Shown piece by piece: positions 22,306 through 35,000 of a stretch of 64,000 nucleotides of DNA (positions are counted from its first letter, which is position 1; each line of letters opens with the position of its first letter). The notes under the pieces were generated by a model, which saw nothing but the letters and a program-made list of their open reading frames with translations, did not search any database and was not told where the DNA came from. The stretch is from Dermatemys mawii (taxonomy: Eukaryota; Chordata; Testudines; Dermatemydidae), in the NCBI GenBank assembly GCA_007922305.1, contig ML677328.1, positions 6,718,540 to 6,782,539 on the forward strand, in the 5' to 3' direction. Made by a program: the position numbers and the translations under genes.

Positions 22306-24680
22306 TGGTTCAGGTGCCAGTTCTTGCCGGGGCTTTAGGCTACCGCCTTGAACCGACAAATTCATTGCTGGAAACCAACCCACCTCAACTGTGTGTTAGT
22401 ATAGTTAAGATGGTTATCGGACTTACAACCATGTGTTTACAGTTTATTAAATGCTTGTAAGCTACTGCATGCATTAATGTCACTTATGTCTATCACATGT
22501 TATAAGGTAACATTTACGTTTTTGCTTTGCAATGGTAATACATATTTGCTCTTAAACTGTGAACCCAGTCCTCTCCTGTCCCTCAAGAGGCTTATCAAAC
22601 CGAAATGGGCCATGGTAGGACATCATAATACAAAGACTTTGTTAGTTGCCCCCTCACACCCATGAAGAGGCTACCTGTAAAAGGGCTCAGCCCTACAGCT
22701 TGAATTCTGGAAGGAGGAAATAAAATAGCTGACAAATTTTTTCATCTTTTGCTGAAACTGGACTCTCACTGCAGCTAGAGCTACAAAATAGAAGCAGAGA
22801 TCCTCGGGGTCAAGCTGGGTTAGCCTCAAAAGGCATTCAGAGCCAGGGCTGAATTACCCAATAGGCAGACTAAGCACGTGTTTAGGGCACCAGACAAGCA
22901 AGGGACACACACAAAAATTAGAATTTTTTTAAAAAAATTGACATTTGATATTTCAAAAAAAACCCCAACAACCCACCATCGAAGTAGTCATCATGGAAAA
23001 AATCAGAACTTCGTTAGATCTTCCTTACACTCCACTACACACTATCCTCCCATTTTTCTTGTTCTCTTTTTATTACTTATCCCCACCTAAACCAGGGAGG
23101 CGTCTTACTAAAATAGATCAAAATAATATGAGGAAATCAGATCCTGTCATGTATTGAAATAAATTTATGTTTTATTATTGATATATTCTTCTGAGTTATA
23201 CCTACTTCATTCATTTTTTTCTTTCTTACATTATATATATACACACACACTATTTTTGTGTATATATATGTGTTGTGTAATTTGTTTTTTTTAAGTTCAG
23301 ATAATTGAGATAACAGAAGAGAATTTAGACAAAAAACTTCAAATGTCCTGATTTCCTGATGAGGGTGATTAAAATTACAATGTTAGGGTTTCATTAAGTG
23401 TTTTTTGTTTTGTTTTGTTTTGCATAATGTATTGCTGCTTCAAAGTACTTCTGATATGCTGGGACTGTAGAAGTGACAAGGGCTGTCTCAAAGTCAACCT
23501 TCAGCACATCTCCATTCTAACATATACAATCCTCTACAAATGCATGGACATTCCTAAGGGATTGAACAGTCCAAAAAAAAAAAATATAATGCACATATCT
23601 AATGGAGTAGAGATGAAGGTTAAGACTTTCTCACCTGACAGTCTCTCTTTTATACCATACTTCCATAACTCACATCTGCAGAGGTCCCTGAGCTCGATAT
23701 CTACAGGTATGGAGGAGGAGGCGAGGAGCTGGTAGCAGGGCATTCTTTGTGAAGGCCCTTTCATTTGGAATCTGCTCCCTCCAGCCCTGTTTTGTCTATA
23801 GTAACCCAAATCTGTTGACCTTCAGAGCATAACTGCAAAACAAATCCTTGGGCAGAGAGAGAGGGGGAAGCTGTGAAGAAGCAAATGTTATTGGGGATGA
23901 TGTTTAGGGAAAGTGGAAAATTTAGTGTACTTTTGTGCTGCTTGGTTATTGTACATTATGCAGATGCTAGGGTTTTGCTTTTTGTTTAAGTATTTGTCAG
24001 ACAGGCACCTTTTGTTATTTTATATATCCAAATAAAGTAAGAAATAAATATGGTGTATGATAGGTATATTTACTTCATTTGTTGATGTCCAGATATATTC
24101 ATACTCATTTAGTTGGCATCTACAACAACATGTGGTCAGAGTGTATTGAAATCAGTGAGGAAGATATATTGAGCATACACTACATTATTTTCACTCTTTT
24201 ATAACTTTATCTTGCAACCAATTTAAGGACATTGTCAACCTGAAAGTAACATTTGCTTGAAAATCTAGTAGTGAGAATACTTGGAAGTAACCTCTAAAAT
24301 TATGGATGACAAAGAAATTAGAAAAAAAAATCCCTCAATTTTTTTCCTTTTGTATTTGACACTGATCTGGATATAACCTGGTTCCATGTTCCCCTGTTAA
24401 ATAAGGTATTTGCATACCAGTTTGCAGAACTGGGACCTTAGTTAATTTCTCTCCTGATGAAAAAGACTTAACAGGGGAGCTGAAAAATCCATGTAAACAT
24501 TTTTGTAACTGTAAAGAAAGGATTCAGACATACTATTTAAAAGGAGCTCTATCAGAAACTGGGATTTTTCTTAAAGTTAGTTATTTAATAAAATATTGAA
24601 GTTAACAGTATTCATATAAGCCTAGCAAAGGACTTATTCTTTGCTGTTAGCTACATGCTTTCTAGTTGCGGCCTGCTACT
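22306..24680. other. No gene recognised
   Basis: AT-rich sequence. The only distinctive parts are the TA/CA hairpin microsatellite at 23231-23275 and a short repeat-like piece at 22843-22915 (GCTGAATTACCCAATAGGC). Short open frames lack any family signature. Confidence 0.5.
23231..23275. repeat. Self-complementary TA/CA microsatellite
   Basis: ATATATATACACACACAC is followed by TATTTTT and then GTGTATATATATGTGT, so the two sides can pair as a hairpin. Confidence 0.85.
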
Positions 24681-25209
24681 TTTTTTATATATATAGAATG
24701 CATGTAGTTAACAGCATATATATGTGCTACTTTTACATATATATATAATATCTATCTATCTATATAGTGGTAAACCCAGAGCAGTCTGCTACAGGAGGGA
24801 GTGGTGGTAAGCAGTCCTAGAAGGGTAAAAGGCCCTCCCCTTGCCAAATGAGAAAAGGTAACCTCAGGTTAACTGGATTCAGCTGAGTAGAGGTTGCCAG
24901 AGACTCAGTTGAGATCAGATGAGGGCAGTTAAGGAGACCTTTTTAAACTTACCCCTGTGAGGAAGGATCAGGGGGAGACACAGAGAGAGGGAGTGAGGCT
25001 GCTAGCAGGCTGGGGCAGCAGGACAAGGAGCCCCTCCAAGAAGGGAGGCAGCATTTCCCTGGCCGGAAGGGAAAAAACCCCGGTCAAAAAGCTACTGAAG
25101 GGAAGGAAAAGCTTGCCCTTGGAGAGTTAGGAGAAGTACCCTGCCCAAACCAGTCTCTCCCAGGCATAACAAACTTATACCGGGTGAGACAGGGAGGGTA
25201 CTTTACCAC

Positions 25210-25249
<40 letters not shown>

Positions 25250-25275
25250 CATGTAGTTAACAGCATATATATGTA
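24680..25275. repeat. 29-bp direct repeats bracketing the LTR-like block
   Basis: The word AATGCATGTAGTTAACAGC with ATATATATGT after it occurs at about 24696-24724 and again at about 25244-25272. TA/TATC microsatellite sequence (24734-24766, 25211-25243) lies between each copy and the block or directly beside it. Confidence 0.85.
24768..25210 (+). mobile_element. LTR-like block flanked by an AT-rich direct duplication
   Basis: Starts TGGTAAACCCAGAG and ends GTACTTTACCACA, so the ends carry the short inverted match TGGTAAA/TTTACCA. The interior has TTTTTAAACTTACCCC (a TATA-like place near 24940) and a GC-rich second half, as in a solo LTR. The 29-bp word flanking it at 24696 and 25244 is described separately. 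No coding content. Confidence 0.5.
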
Positions 25276-25721
25276 TACACAGAACTCCTGCAATGGGGCC
25301 TGACCCTGCAGGCATAACCTGCGTGAAACTCCTATTGACTTCAGTATCAGTTCCAATGAGAGTTGCATATGCAAGAACTGCCCATTTTTCTCATTTTCTA
25401 CCACTCACATCCTCATCCAGCTCACTACCTCCTTTCTAGCTGGTTTCACTGATTCTCATATTGTCCCCCTGTAATCGACCCAGAATTCAAATGGCTCAAA
25501 ATAATTTTCTTCCCTTGCCACTCAGTCCTCACTCAAATCAATTGCAAACCTCCCTGTAACTTCAATCGGGCAAGGATTTCATCCAATCTGTCTCAATGAA
25601 GTCCCTTCACTAACTACCCAGCATCTTCTGTATCAGGAATTTAAGTTCTTGATTCTTGTCTTTGAGACACTGCATAACTTAGTTCCTATCTACATTTCAA
25701 CACCTATTTCTTCATATTTCC

Positions 25722-25945
25722 CCTTCTGGGTCAGACCAAAGATCCATCTAGCCCAGTATCCTGTCTTCCGACATTGGCCAATGCCAAGTGCACCAGAGGG
25801 AATTAACAGAACAGGTAATCATCAAATGATACATTCCCTGTCCCTCATTCTCAGCTTCTGGCAAACAAAGGCTAGGGACACCATCTCTGCCCATCCTGGC
25901 TAATAGCCATTGATGGACTTATCCTCCATCTAGTTCTTTTTTTAA
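25722..25945 (-). mobile_element. CR1 LINE 3'-end fragment
   Basis: GGGTCAGACCAAAGATCCAT, CTAGCCCAGTATCCTGTCTT and GGCTAATAGCCATTGATGGA on the plus strand are the reverse complement of the CR1 3' UTR, matching the 3' part of the copy at 55205-57306. Only the tail is present, a typical 5' truncation. Confidence 0.9.
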
Positions 25946-26152
25946 CTTTCTCACTTAACTCCACTCATGCTTTCTGATTAACCAGTCCTTTCATTTCCTT
26001 CTCTCACTTTAATCTTCATGCCTTTCCTATGCTGCTGTATAATCCTGAAATGTTCTCCTTTCTCTTGTTCACCATATGATTAGTCCTTTCCTCAAATCTC
26101 AATTTAAAATCCACATGGCCCATTAGTTCAACTTTTCTATTGTAGCCTAATT

Positions 26153-26510
26153 AACTACTCTGAGGAAAGGTTGAAAGATTGGGTATGTTTAGTCTAGAGA
26201 AGAGAAAGCTGAGAGGGAATAACAGTCTTCAAATAAGTAAAAGATTGTTATAAGGAGGAGAGTGACCAATTGTTCTTCATGTGCACTAAGGGTAGGTTTG
26301 CAGCGAGAGAGAGTTAGGTTAGATATTAGGAAAAACTTTTGAAGTGCCAAGATAGTTAAGCACTGGCACAGGTTACCTAGGAGGCTGTAAAATCCCAGTC
26401 ACTAGATGTTTTGAAGAACAGATTGAACAAACACCTGGCAGGGACAGTCTGGGCTGGGGGGAATGGATTAAATGACCTTTACAACCAGAAATCCACGATG
26501 TAGCCCATCC
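26153..26510 (+). mobile_element. Old CR1-family 3' fragment
   Basis: Reads like the C-terminal end and 3' UTR of an older CR1 subfamily: TTTAGTCTAGAGAAGAGAAAG (the FSLEKR-like end of ORF2), then TAGATATTAGGAAAAACTTTT, then GATTGAACAAACACCTGGCAGGG. Diverged, no open frame. Confidence 0.75.
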
Positions 26511-27767
26511 TACCTCTCACTCATTGTGCCTTCTCTGGCTGTATCCAGCTAGTTTTATGCACCATTATCTCCGCATCCTCCATGTCTGTTGTATCTCTGG
26601 GGTAACTTTAGAATGTAAACTCCTTTGGCTTGGGTCCTCATTTTTTAATTTTTCCTGCAAAACACCAAGCATACCATTAACAATTAATTGAAAACATTGA
26701 GCTATTCAAGTGCACAAAAGCATCTAAACACATTTTTAAATGGCTGAAACCCCCTTCTATCACAGCCACCACCACCTTTTTCATGCTGAAATGACTCAAA
26801 TATAGTTTAAGGAATTTTGGTCTGAAGAATGAGAAATTCTAGCCCAAAACAATACTTTGTGGTGAAAAAATTCTCTTAATGGTGCAGTAGTCATACAGAA
26901 TAACAAACAGGGAATCAGAGAAGGCATTTTAATTACACCGCAAAATGTGTTTGTGGTATAGGAACTTGTATAGTTGAATAGACCACAAAGGTTGAAAACC
27001 ATCATTGAAAAGATGGCTCTCTCTTGCTAGAGATTCATTTTCAGTCCTCTTCCACTGAACTCAATGGGCTAATGCTATCAATAATGAATTCCACCAAAAT
27101 GATTATTTGTTGAAGTAGCAACAACTCTTTAAACTTTTACTGGTCCTCATCATGCAAATACATTTCAAGAGACATTATTCTAGAGTTAAGGATTTAAAAA
27201 CTGATCTATCTTGCAGAGTCTAATGATTTAAAGGAAAGACATTTCAATAAGAGGCTTTTAACACTGGCTGCAACAAGAAAAATCCTTTAAGAACAAATAA
27301 TAGCATATATTTAGTTACCAAGGAGAAGCTAGATACATCCAAGATATCAACAGAAAATGAGTTATACAAAGTAGATATTCAAGAACTAACAGAATGCAGT
27401 CATAGTGATGCCATCTGAGTTACCTTTTATTGATTAACTTTTCATAACTTCCATCTACCGACTTCTGCGGAACACTATTGAAGTTAACCCACTGAGTGCT
27501 ATCAGACTTACATATGGTAAGGAGAGAGAGAAGCCTTGCCCTTAAAAAAAATGAAGAAGAGAGAGAGAGAGAGAGAATAACTTTTGCAGTCCCTGCAGTA
27601 AAGAAGATATAGCTACATGATATTTACATATTGTGAAGCATGACTACAAGGGTTAACATCCTTCAGGATGAATAACTCAAATTTAATCCTTAAAGACATA
27701 TGGGGAGATAATGTTTTTGTATTTTAATACATATATTAATACACTAACATTATTTATATTATAGTAT

Positions 27768-27768
<1 letters not shown>
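26511..27768. other. No gene recognised
   Basis: AT-rich sequence with a possible MIR-like piece near 26600-26660 (AATGTAAACTCCTTTGGC) and a GA run at 27558-27576. Nothing coding was recognised. Confidence 0.5.
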
Positions 27769-27820
<52 letters not shown>

Positions 27821-27829
27821 GCACACACC
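27769..27829. repeat. (GT)n(AT)n(AC)n compound microsatellite
   Basis: About nine GT units pass into about eight AT units and then about thirteen AC units, with one G interruption near the end. GT and AC arms are reverse complements, so the tract is self-complementary about its centre. Confidence 0.95.
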
Positions 27830-27864
27830 ATATTTAAATATATTATATAGGTAGTGGTCAACAA

Positions 27865-28758
27865 TGTAATCAACAGTCCCTGTCTATGCTGTATTCTGTT
27901 AATTCAGAATTCAAAAGAACATCCTAGCATTTAAATGAACTGGAAACACAGGATATCTCTGTATTCATCTCTCTTTGAAATGTATAGTCAATCCTCTGCA
28001 AATGGTGGAAAAGCATTAATTCATGTAGCTAATTACCAGTGATGGACCTACTTCAAAGTTGTCCTGATTGCCCATTGTAAGATGAGGCACTCTGGCTGAC
28101 AAAGAAGCCCTGAAATTGTATAAAAGATCCTTGGGTCCTGATCCTGTCATCTCAGATCTGCTTAAGCTTCATCCGGGGAAGTTTGAGTCACAAGATAAGA
28201 TCCCATGTATGCTGGTATGCCTTGAATATGATATTGGACATTGGACTATAACCTATGGACTAAATTCTAAAAGAACTCTTTGCAGTTACAAAGCTCTCCA
28301 TCTCTGTTATAAATCGGAACCTCAAGAATTTAACTCGTCTGTATATATATTGACCTTTTTACCATCGTCTCTCTCTCTTTTCTTTTTAAATAAATTTTAG
28401 TATAGTTAATAAGAATTTGTAAGCATGTATTTGGGTAAGATCTGGAATATTCATTAACCTGGGAGGTAATGTGTCTGATCTTTTGGGATTGGTAGAACTT
28501 TTTTATATGTTGAAATAAGATTTCCATTAATCCTCATCATATATGACTTGGGTAACTAGGTGGAAGCCTGAGGCTGAGTTACTTTAAGGGAACTGTGTTT
28601 TGGACTTCTGAGTAACTAGTAAGGTATAACAGAAGCTGTTAAGTGCTAGCTTAGTAAATCAAAGTACTGGAATATCCATGATCTTTGTGTTTGTCTACCT
28701 CATTCTGTGCAGTTCACACTAATTGAGTGACCTCAGCCGCCCACCCCCTGCAGGATCC
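27865..28758 (+). mobile_element. Solo-LTR-like element with TATA box and poly(A) signal
   Basis: Begins TGTAATCAACAGTCC and ends near CCCAGTCACA. TATAAAAG lies at 28119-28126 and AATAAA at 28389-28394, about 270 bp apart, in the U3-R-U5 order of an LTR. I recognise the wording (for example GGGTAAGATCTGGAATATTC) as a dispersed turtle LTR. No internal coding region follows, so it is a solo LTR. The start and end are not confirmed by a target duplication. Confidence 0.65.
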
Positions 28759-29308
28759 CAGTCACACACATACACAGATACATGGGAAAATAAAATGAAA
28801 ATAGAAAAGTGTGTCAGGAACTGAGAATAACACTGACTTACCTTGGCTTTTAATATAGTTCTTCATTTGTGACAATAGCTATTATATACTTACAGAGCCT
28901 TTTTCTACTCAGAGTTAGAAGATATGAATCACACATGTTCAGACTCAGTTGTCCAGCCCTCCAAGTGGTATGAGGCCTTCTTCAAGACCCAAGTTGGTGT
29001 TAATCCACCAATGACATGCCCAAGAGCTTACTGATTTCCAAATACTACAGTGCTGAGGAAGCTTAGAAAAACCTAGACAGACAGAATCTTGATTATGAAG
29101 CATTTGACTACTCGCAGATATATAATTAAAAACTTGACACTAGCTCAAGTATAAGTTTGTTCTTTGTAATTTTTAAGAAGGGATCACTCATGGTGGCATG
29201 AAGTAAATCTTTATTAAGTTATCAGTAAGACTTTTTTTTCCCCCAAAAGACGAACTTGGAACACTGACAAAAGATATGGAGGAAAACTCTTCTGAACTTT
29301 CCACTGGA

Positions 29309-29475
29309 CAAGTAATGTAACGTAGTTACTTTAGTAGCTACATTAGTACATTACATTACAGTACAGTACATTACAGTACATTAGAGTACATTACACTAGT
29401 AGCTACATTAGCTACATTACATTACAAGTAATGTAATGTAGCTATTTAATGTAGCTACTTTAAGCTGTAATGAGA
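29309..29475. repeat. ATTAC-rich tandem and palindromic repeat
   Basis: TACATTACA-type words repeat through the whole segment. A perfect palindrome with 17-bp arms occupies 29409-29425 and 29428-29444 around a 2-base centre. Flanking sequence is ordinary. Confidence 0.9.
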
Positions 29476-30325
29476 GACACTTTCTGAAGGATTTTAGGGC
29501 ATATAGCACTATAAATGGGCATCCTAAAATTATAGCAATGGACATATTCATTATGAATCTGTGGATGAGATGTTAGTTAACACAACTGAAACTTACATAA
29601 TGATTTTCACCACTTCACTCCACCATAATCTTAATTTAAATCACTAGCTAAACAATCTAAAGTTTTAAAATGATCTTTTGTGGGAAGGCCAGTTAATAAA
29701 CCAAATATACTAGAGCAGAACAAAGTATATTTTGGACACTCCAATCAATATTTTTTCTTGGGGAATATAAATATTGATTTCTTTGTAAGTCATTGTGACA
29801 TTTAATTAGTACATGTGCAAACTGCAGGGGCTGAATAACAAATGCTTCTGTATACTCTAGTCAAGATGACTGCTTTAGAATTTTAAAATAATATCTGACT
29901 ACAGACCTGGTAATAGCAGTGATCCTGTGGGGGGATAATTTAATCTAATTAATCCACAGATGGATTAATCACTTTTTGATGTTTATTCACCAACAAATAG
30001 GAAGAATTCATTCAGACAGATAGCTTAAGCTCTTCCAACAAGCCTCCCATAGTGCTTCTCACCTGGCCACATCTCAGGAACTTGTTCAGTGAAGTGTTAA
30101 GTAGTTTCCCTCAGCAGAATATGACTCTCAGCCTTCTGTTCTAAATACATCAGTCAGGCAACTCTCAGCCTGAAGCCGAGAAAAGGAACAAACTGCAGCT
30201 CTGATGCAAGATCCAGCAGTATAAGAAGCCTTTGCTGAGCTCAGATTGTATCAGGAACCTCCCTAGAAACCTCCCCAAAACATGTCACGGAGATCTGGAT
30301 AGCACTTAAGACTAATACTCTACAT

Positions 30326-30542
30326 CACTGGTGCTCAAAGTTTTGTACTGGTGACCCTTTCACATAGCAAGCCTCTGAATGCAACCCCCCCTTTCAATTA
30401 AAACACTTTTTAATATATTTAACACCATTATAAATGCTGGAAGCAAAGCAGGGTTTGGAGTGGAGACTGATAGCTTGCAACCCCCCATGTAATAACCTTG
30501 TGACCCCCTGAGGGCTCCTGACCCCTAGTTTGAGAATCCCTG
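30326..30542. mobile_element. Non-autonomous hAT (Charlie-like) element, second copy
   Basis: Starts CACTGGTGCTCAAAGTTTTG and ends TAGTTTGAGAATCCCTG, with the same body order as 12280-12497 (CACATAGCAAGCCTCTGAATG, TTTAACACCATTA, AATGCTGGA). Flanks CTCTACAT and TTCTATGT are a decayed 8-bp target duplication (five of eight match). No transposase. Confidence 0.88.
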
Positions 30543-30550
30543 TTCTATGT

Positions 30551-32971
30551 GATACTTCCTTGGACCAAAGAAAGAACAGATGTCAAATCCCAAAATTAGA
30601 TTCATCGTGTGTTTTTTTTAAGTTGATAGATAGGCAGGGGGGATTTCACTCTCACCAGTAACAGAAGGTTTGTCCACTCTTAAAGATCGGTTACTACTGA
30701 TGTTAGTAGGTGATGATGCGGAGATAGACCATGAAAAGGGAGCTCGTAGAAATGTTACTGGGTGGGTTCCATGTTTGTACCTTAAGGCCTGAGCTAAATC
30801 CCATTCAAGTTAATAGGATTTTTTCTGCTGACTTGAGTGGGAATTTTCTTGGGTCCTTAATGACAAGCATATCAATTTGGCTCAATTGACAAGTGGAAAA
30901 GCTTAGTTTTTCACTGCCAGCCCTACAAATTCAACATGGAATATGAAAGTCAAAACTCTATTCCTTTTGAGTTAAGCATCACCAGGAGTAATAAAGATTC
31001 CAACCCTGGAATCTATTTAACACATCCTTTGAGGATATGTATGGCCAGAAAAAATAATTCAGCTCACTCTCTTTCAGTTGTATTGGATCTGCATTGCTAG
31101 CAGGAGTAAAGAATAGCAAAATGTACTCTTCACGTTGGTCAGTAGACAACAACTAGAATACACTTAAGAGTGAAGTTTACCCCTGTGCAGTGGGCCACCA
31201 CAAAGTCTATACGTCAGTTAAGTTCCACTAAGTGAGCTTAAGTGCTTCCTAAGCCTGGTGCTGTCTGTTAAAGGGCAGATTTATTGTTGTTTATATAGCC
31301 AATTTTCCAAATAGAATCACATTTTAAGGTCATAACTCATTATTGTAAGGCTCAATTGTTCCAGGTACTTCAAAGTGTATGAAACATTGAATGACAAGAG
31401 AAATCTCTGTTTCATCTATGTTGTATCAAGGGCAAATTTCTCATCTCAGATGCCTGTGGTGAGCCTAGCATTCAATATCCTATTTCCCCCCTTGGGGTTA
31501 ATGACACGTAGAGAGGGCAGAATGTCACAGCAGAGACCCGCCATGAGTAGTTGAGAGAAGTTAAACCTTCATGATTTTATGACCAGAAAATAGACAAATG
31601 GGCACAGTGTTTCCAGGAGCTGGATGAAATAATCATATTGCTGTTAGCACTTAAAACTACACCAAAGTGTACACCAGAGAGTATCATCAAGTTATTTTAT
31701 CATCCAAGTTTAGATTATCCAGTCTCTAAAGTAAACAATTTATATTACACACAAAAACTCAACATTAAAAGAACGTTAACAAGCACTCATAAATTAGGAA
31801 ATGCCAAATTTAATGTTCCTGAGCATACTTTATTTGGCCCCTTGTGCATATGCACTATGATATGGTTTTTAATTACACGATCACATACTATATTTTGCAG
31901 AAGAGCCCTGTCTCATCATTCAGTGCACAGGATGGATGGTGCTCAGTTAAAGAGCAGCTATTCAATATTTTGCTTTATTCTCATTTTCAGGGTATAGCCC
32001 CAGACTTTATTTATTGCATTCTAGTCAAACCCAGCCCTGAAGACAGAATTAATAATTTCTTCATGGGTTTTTCTATGCTGATTATTATAGCATTTATAAA
32101 TTATTAATTACCTTATTTTCACAATGCCCCTGTGAGATGAGGGGGTATTAGTACTAGACAAAGATAGCAGTGAAGGTCTAGAGAGCAGAAGGTCAAAAGT
32201 ATCTGTTAATTTTGTGTACGCAGTTTGAGAAACCTAGGACCTGATTTTTCAGAGTACTTAGCATTATACAGCATTCTATATGTTCAAAGCACGTCTCACT
32301 GACTTCAGTTGCAGCTGTGATTCTTCAGCACTTTTGCAAAACTGACCTTAGGGTCTCAAATCAGGCACCCAGAGAATGAGGAGCACACCATTACTGACTA
32401 CCTGAGAAAGCTTCATTTACCTGACTTGCTTAGCATCTCATAAGAGCTCTGAGGCACAAGCAAGAATAGAATCCTATTCTACTGTCTTAGCCAGGAGACC
32501 ATCCTTTCTCTTCTTGCAATCACCCGCCTTCCTTACAAGTCTCCCTCTTCAGCCCCTTGTCCCATTCTGTTTGCCTAGAGTCCCAGTTCTCCTCCTGCAA
32601 CCTAGCTACTCATCACATTTCTCTTCCCCCCCACAAAACTGGTTCTCAATCCCAATCTTCTTGCCCAGCCAGCCCCAGTCTCCCCCTAGCTTCTCATCTG
32701 ATCCCCTTCCCAGTTCTCCTCCCTGTTTGTCATTTCCACTTCCACCTCTTCCTCCTTGGCCCAGTCTTCTTGCTTATCCCTCTTCCCCTCAATTCAGTTT
32801 ACCTCCCTCTAACATCCAGTCATCCCCTCATGTTCTCCATCCCCACTGGCTCCCAGTCCCAACCTCCTAACCCAGCCTTCTGATCCAATCTCAACATCCC
32901 CTCCCCAGCTCTTGTCCCAGTCTTTTTTCTTCAGTGAGTCCCAGTTCTCCCAGAACACACTGGCTCCTCAT

Positions 32972-33011
<40 letters not shown>

Positions 33012-34264
33012 TCTTTTCCAGCCAGTCCATTTCCACCCAGCTCCTCATTCAATCTTAGTTCTCCCCTGTGACTTACTGACTCCCAGTCATTCCCAGCCTC
33101 CACTGCCTAGTTTCCAGTCTCCTCTCATACCCCTCCTCCTTGTCCCAGTTTTCTTCTCCCGCTTTCAGTCCCAGTTTCTGATCCACCCATCCCAAGCTCT
33201 TATCCCAATTTACTCACCTTCCCTCACATCCAGCTCTTATCCCATCAGCATTAGAATCAGGCAGCTTCTTCCTCCATGTCGCCTGGGCATCTGCAGGAAG
33301 TCCATTGGGAAAGACAAGTTCCTTGCTCTTAGTTCTGGTGCATGGACCTGGTATGCCCCACAGCAGCCCAAAGGAAAGTCTAGGCTAGAGCATATTTAGA
33401 GTGATTGGAATCTTCAGAGATTTTAGCTGTGAAGTTCTAGCAACTCTTTACTGAGCATATGCAACCTGCAATTTTTCAAAGGCTTCTAATTTGGGTATAA
33501 TTTTCATGGTGATGGCAAAAGGCATAATCCTGACATAAAAGACACTCCTGCCAAATTTCAAGTCCTTGCTCCAAAGCATGGAGGTGCTAGAGCTTCTCAA
33601 AGCTTCTCATCATTTCTGTAACGTGGGCGAAACAATGTATTTTTCTCTAACTTCATTCTCAGAAGTGATTGAAATATTTTGCTGCATTTAAAAAAAAGAA
33701 GAGAAAAAAAAGTCTGAAGCTGACAGCTATCATGCAAAAATTTAGCCTGAATAGTTATAACTTTTCGTTGCTTGTTATAAAAGCAAGGATTTTCAAATGT
33801 GAAGTATTAGGCAGCCTTAATAATAAGCAGTGTTACCTGCTTTGAATATAATTAATATAAAGGTAATGGGAATTTAATAACAAAAAGTCATATAATGTTT
33901 TAGAACTCTAGAGAACATATAGAGTTTTTATAAATGACAAAAATATAGTAGAGCCAAATATGTTTTGACATTTAAATTTGCAAGGTGAGGTTTGCTCTGG
34001 TCATAACAGTTATTAATATCACAAATGTATGTTAGGTGTATGAAGATAGATATAAGCAAGCACACTGACAGTGTGTAGTAATAAAAAACTTTTCTTTATG
34101 TTGATGGCAATTTACTATCACAAAACCAAAAATCTACAATTATTTTGCCGGAAACAGAAAAACATTCTGCATTATGCAGTCAAATTAATTTGCAAAAATC
34201 AAATTCACCAAATGTACCCAGGAAATATACAGACATAAGTATATGTGAAATGTTTAAAATACTA
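30551..34264. other. No gene recognised
   Basis: Unique-looking AT-rich sequence to about 32100, diverged MIR-like pieces at 32115-32160 and 32440-32510, then a C/T-rich stretch at 32510-33250 with repeated CAGTTCTCC/CCCAGTC words and a (CT)17 run at 32976-33010. The open frames in the C/T-rich part reflect composition only. Confidence 0.5.
32976..33010. repeat. (CT)n microsatellite
   Basis: About 17 uninterrupted CT units inside a broad C/T-rich region. Confidence 0.97.
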
Positions 34265-35000
34265 TTAGGGATGTCAATTAATCACAGTTAATGCATGCGA
34301 TTAACAAAACAAATTAAACTAGATTAAAAATGGTCAATTAATCATAGTTTTAATTGCACTGTTAAGCAATAATAAAATGCAAATGTAACTTTTATAATAA
34401 ATAATTTTGGATGTTTTTCTACATTTTCAAATATATTGATTTCAATTACAACACAGAGCACATAGTACACAGTGCTCACTTTATATTATTTTTGTTACAA
34501 ATATTTGCACTGTAAAAAAGATAAACAAAAGAAATATTTTTCAATTCACTTCATACAAGTCCACTCAGTCCTCCTCCTTCAGCTGATTGCTAAGGCAAAA
34601 AGAGTTTTTTTATATTAACAAGAGATAATGCTGCCTGCTTCTTATTTAAATGTCACCTGAAAGTCAGAACAGGTGTTTGCATGGCACTGTTGTAGCTGTT
34701 GTTGTAAAGTATTTACATGCCAGATATGTTAAACATTCATATGCCCCTTCATGCTTCAACTTGTAGGGGCCAACGTTTTAGATTGTTTTGTTTTTGAGTG
34801 CAGGTATGTTAAAAAAATTACCTTTGTAAGTTTCACTTATATGATAAAGATTACACTACAGCAGTTGTATGAGATGAGTTGAAAAATACTATTTCTTTTA
34901 TCTTTTTTACAGTGAAAAAATTTGTAATAAAAATAATATAAGGTGAGCACTGTATACTTTATATTCTGTGTTGTAATTGAAATCAATTCACTTGATCAAT
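34265..35000. mobile_element. Foldback derivative of a DNA transposon (hAT-like)
   Basis: Starts TAGGGATGTCAATTAATCAC with AATTAATCA words repeated, typical of an abundant reptile DNA transposon. The segment at 34430-34559 is present again in reverse complement at 34864-34988 (ATTGATTTCAATTACAACAC against GTGTTGTAATTGAAATCAAT), leaving about 300 bp between. No transposase frame. Both the class and the outer ends are inferred. Confidence 0.65.

Noticed and set aside
32514..32883. 118-codon Pro/Ser-rich frame
   Set aside because: It is the reading of a C/T-rich low-complexity tract, not a protein.
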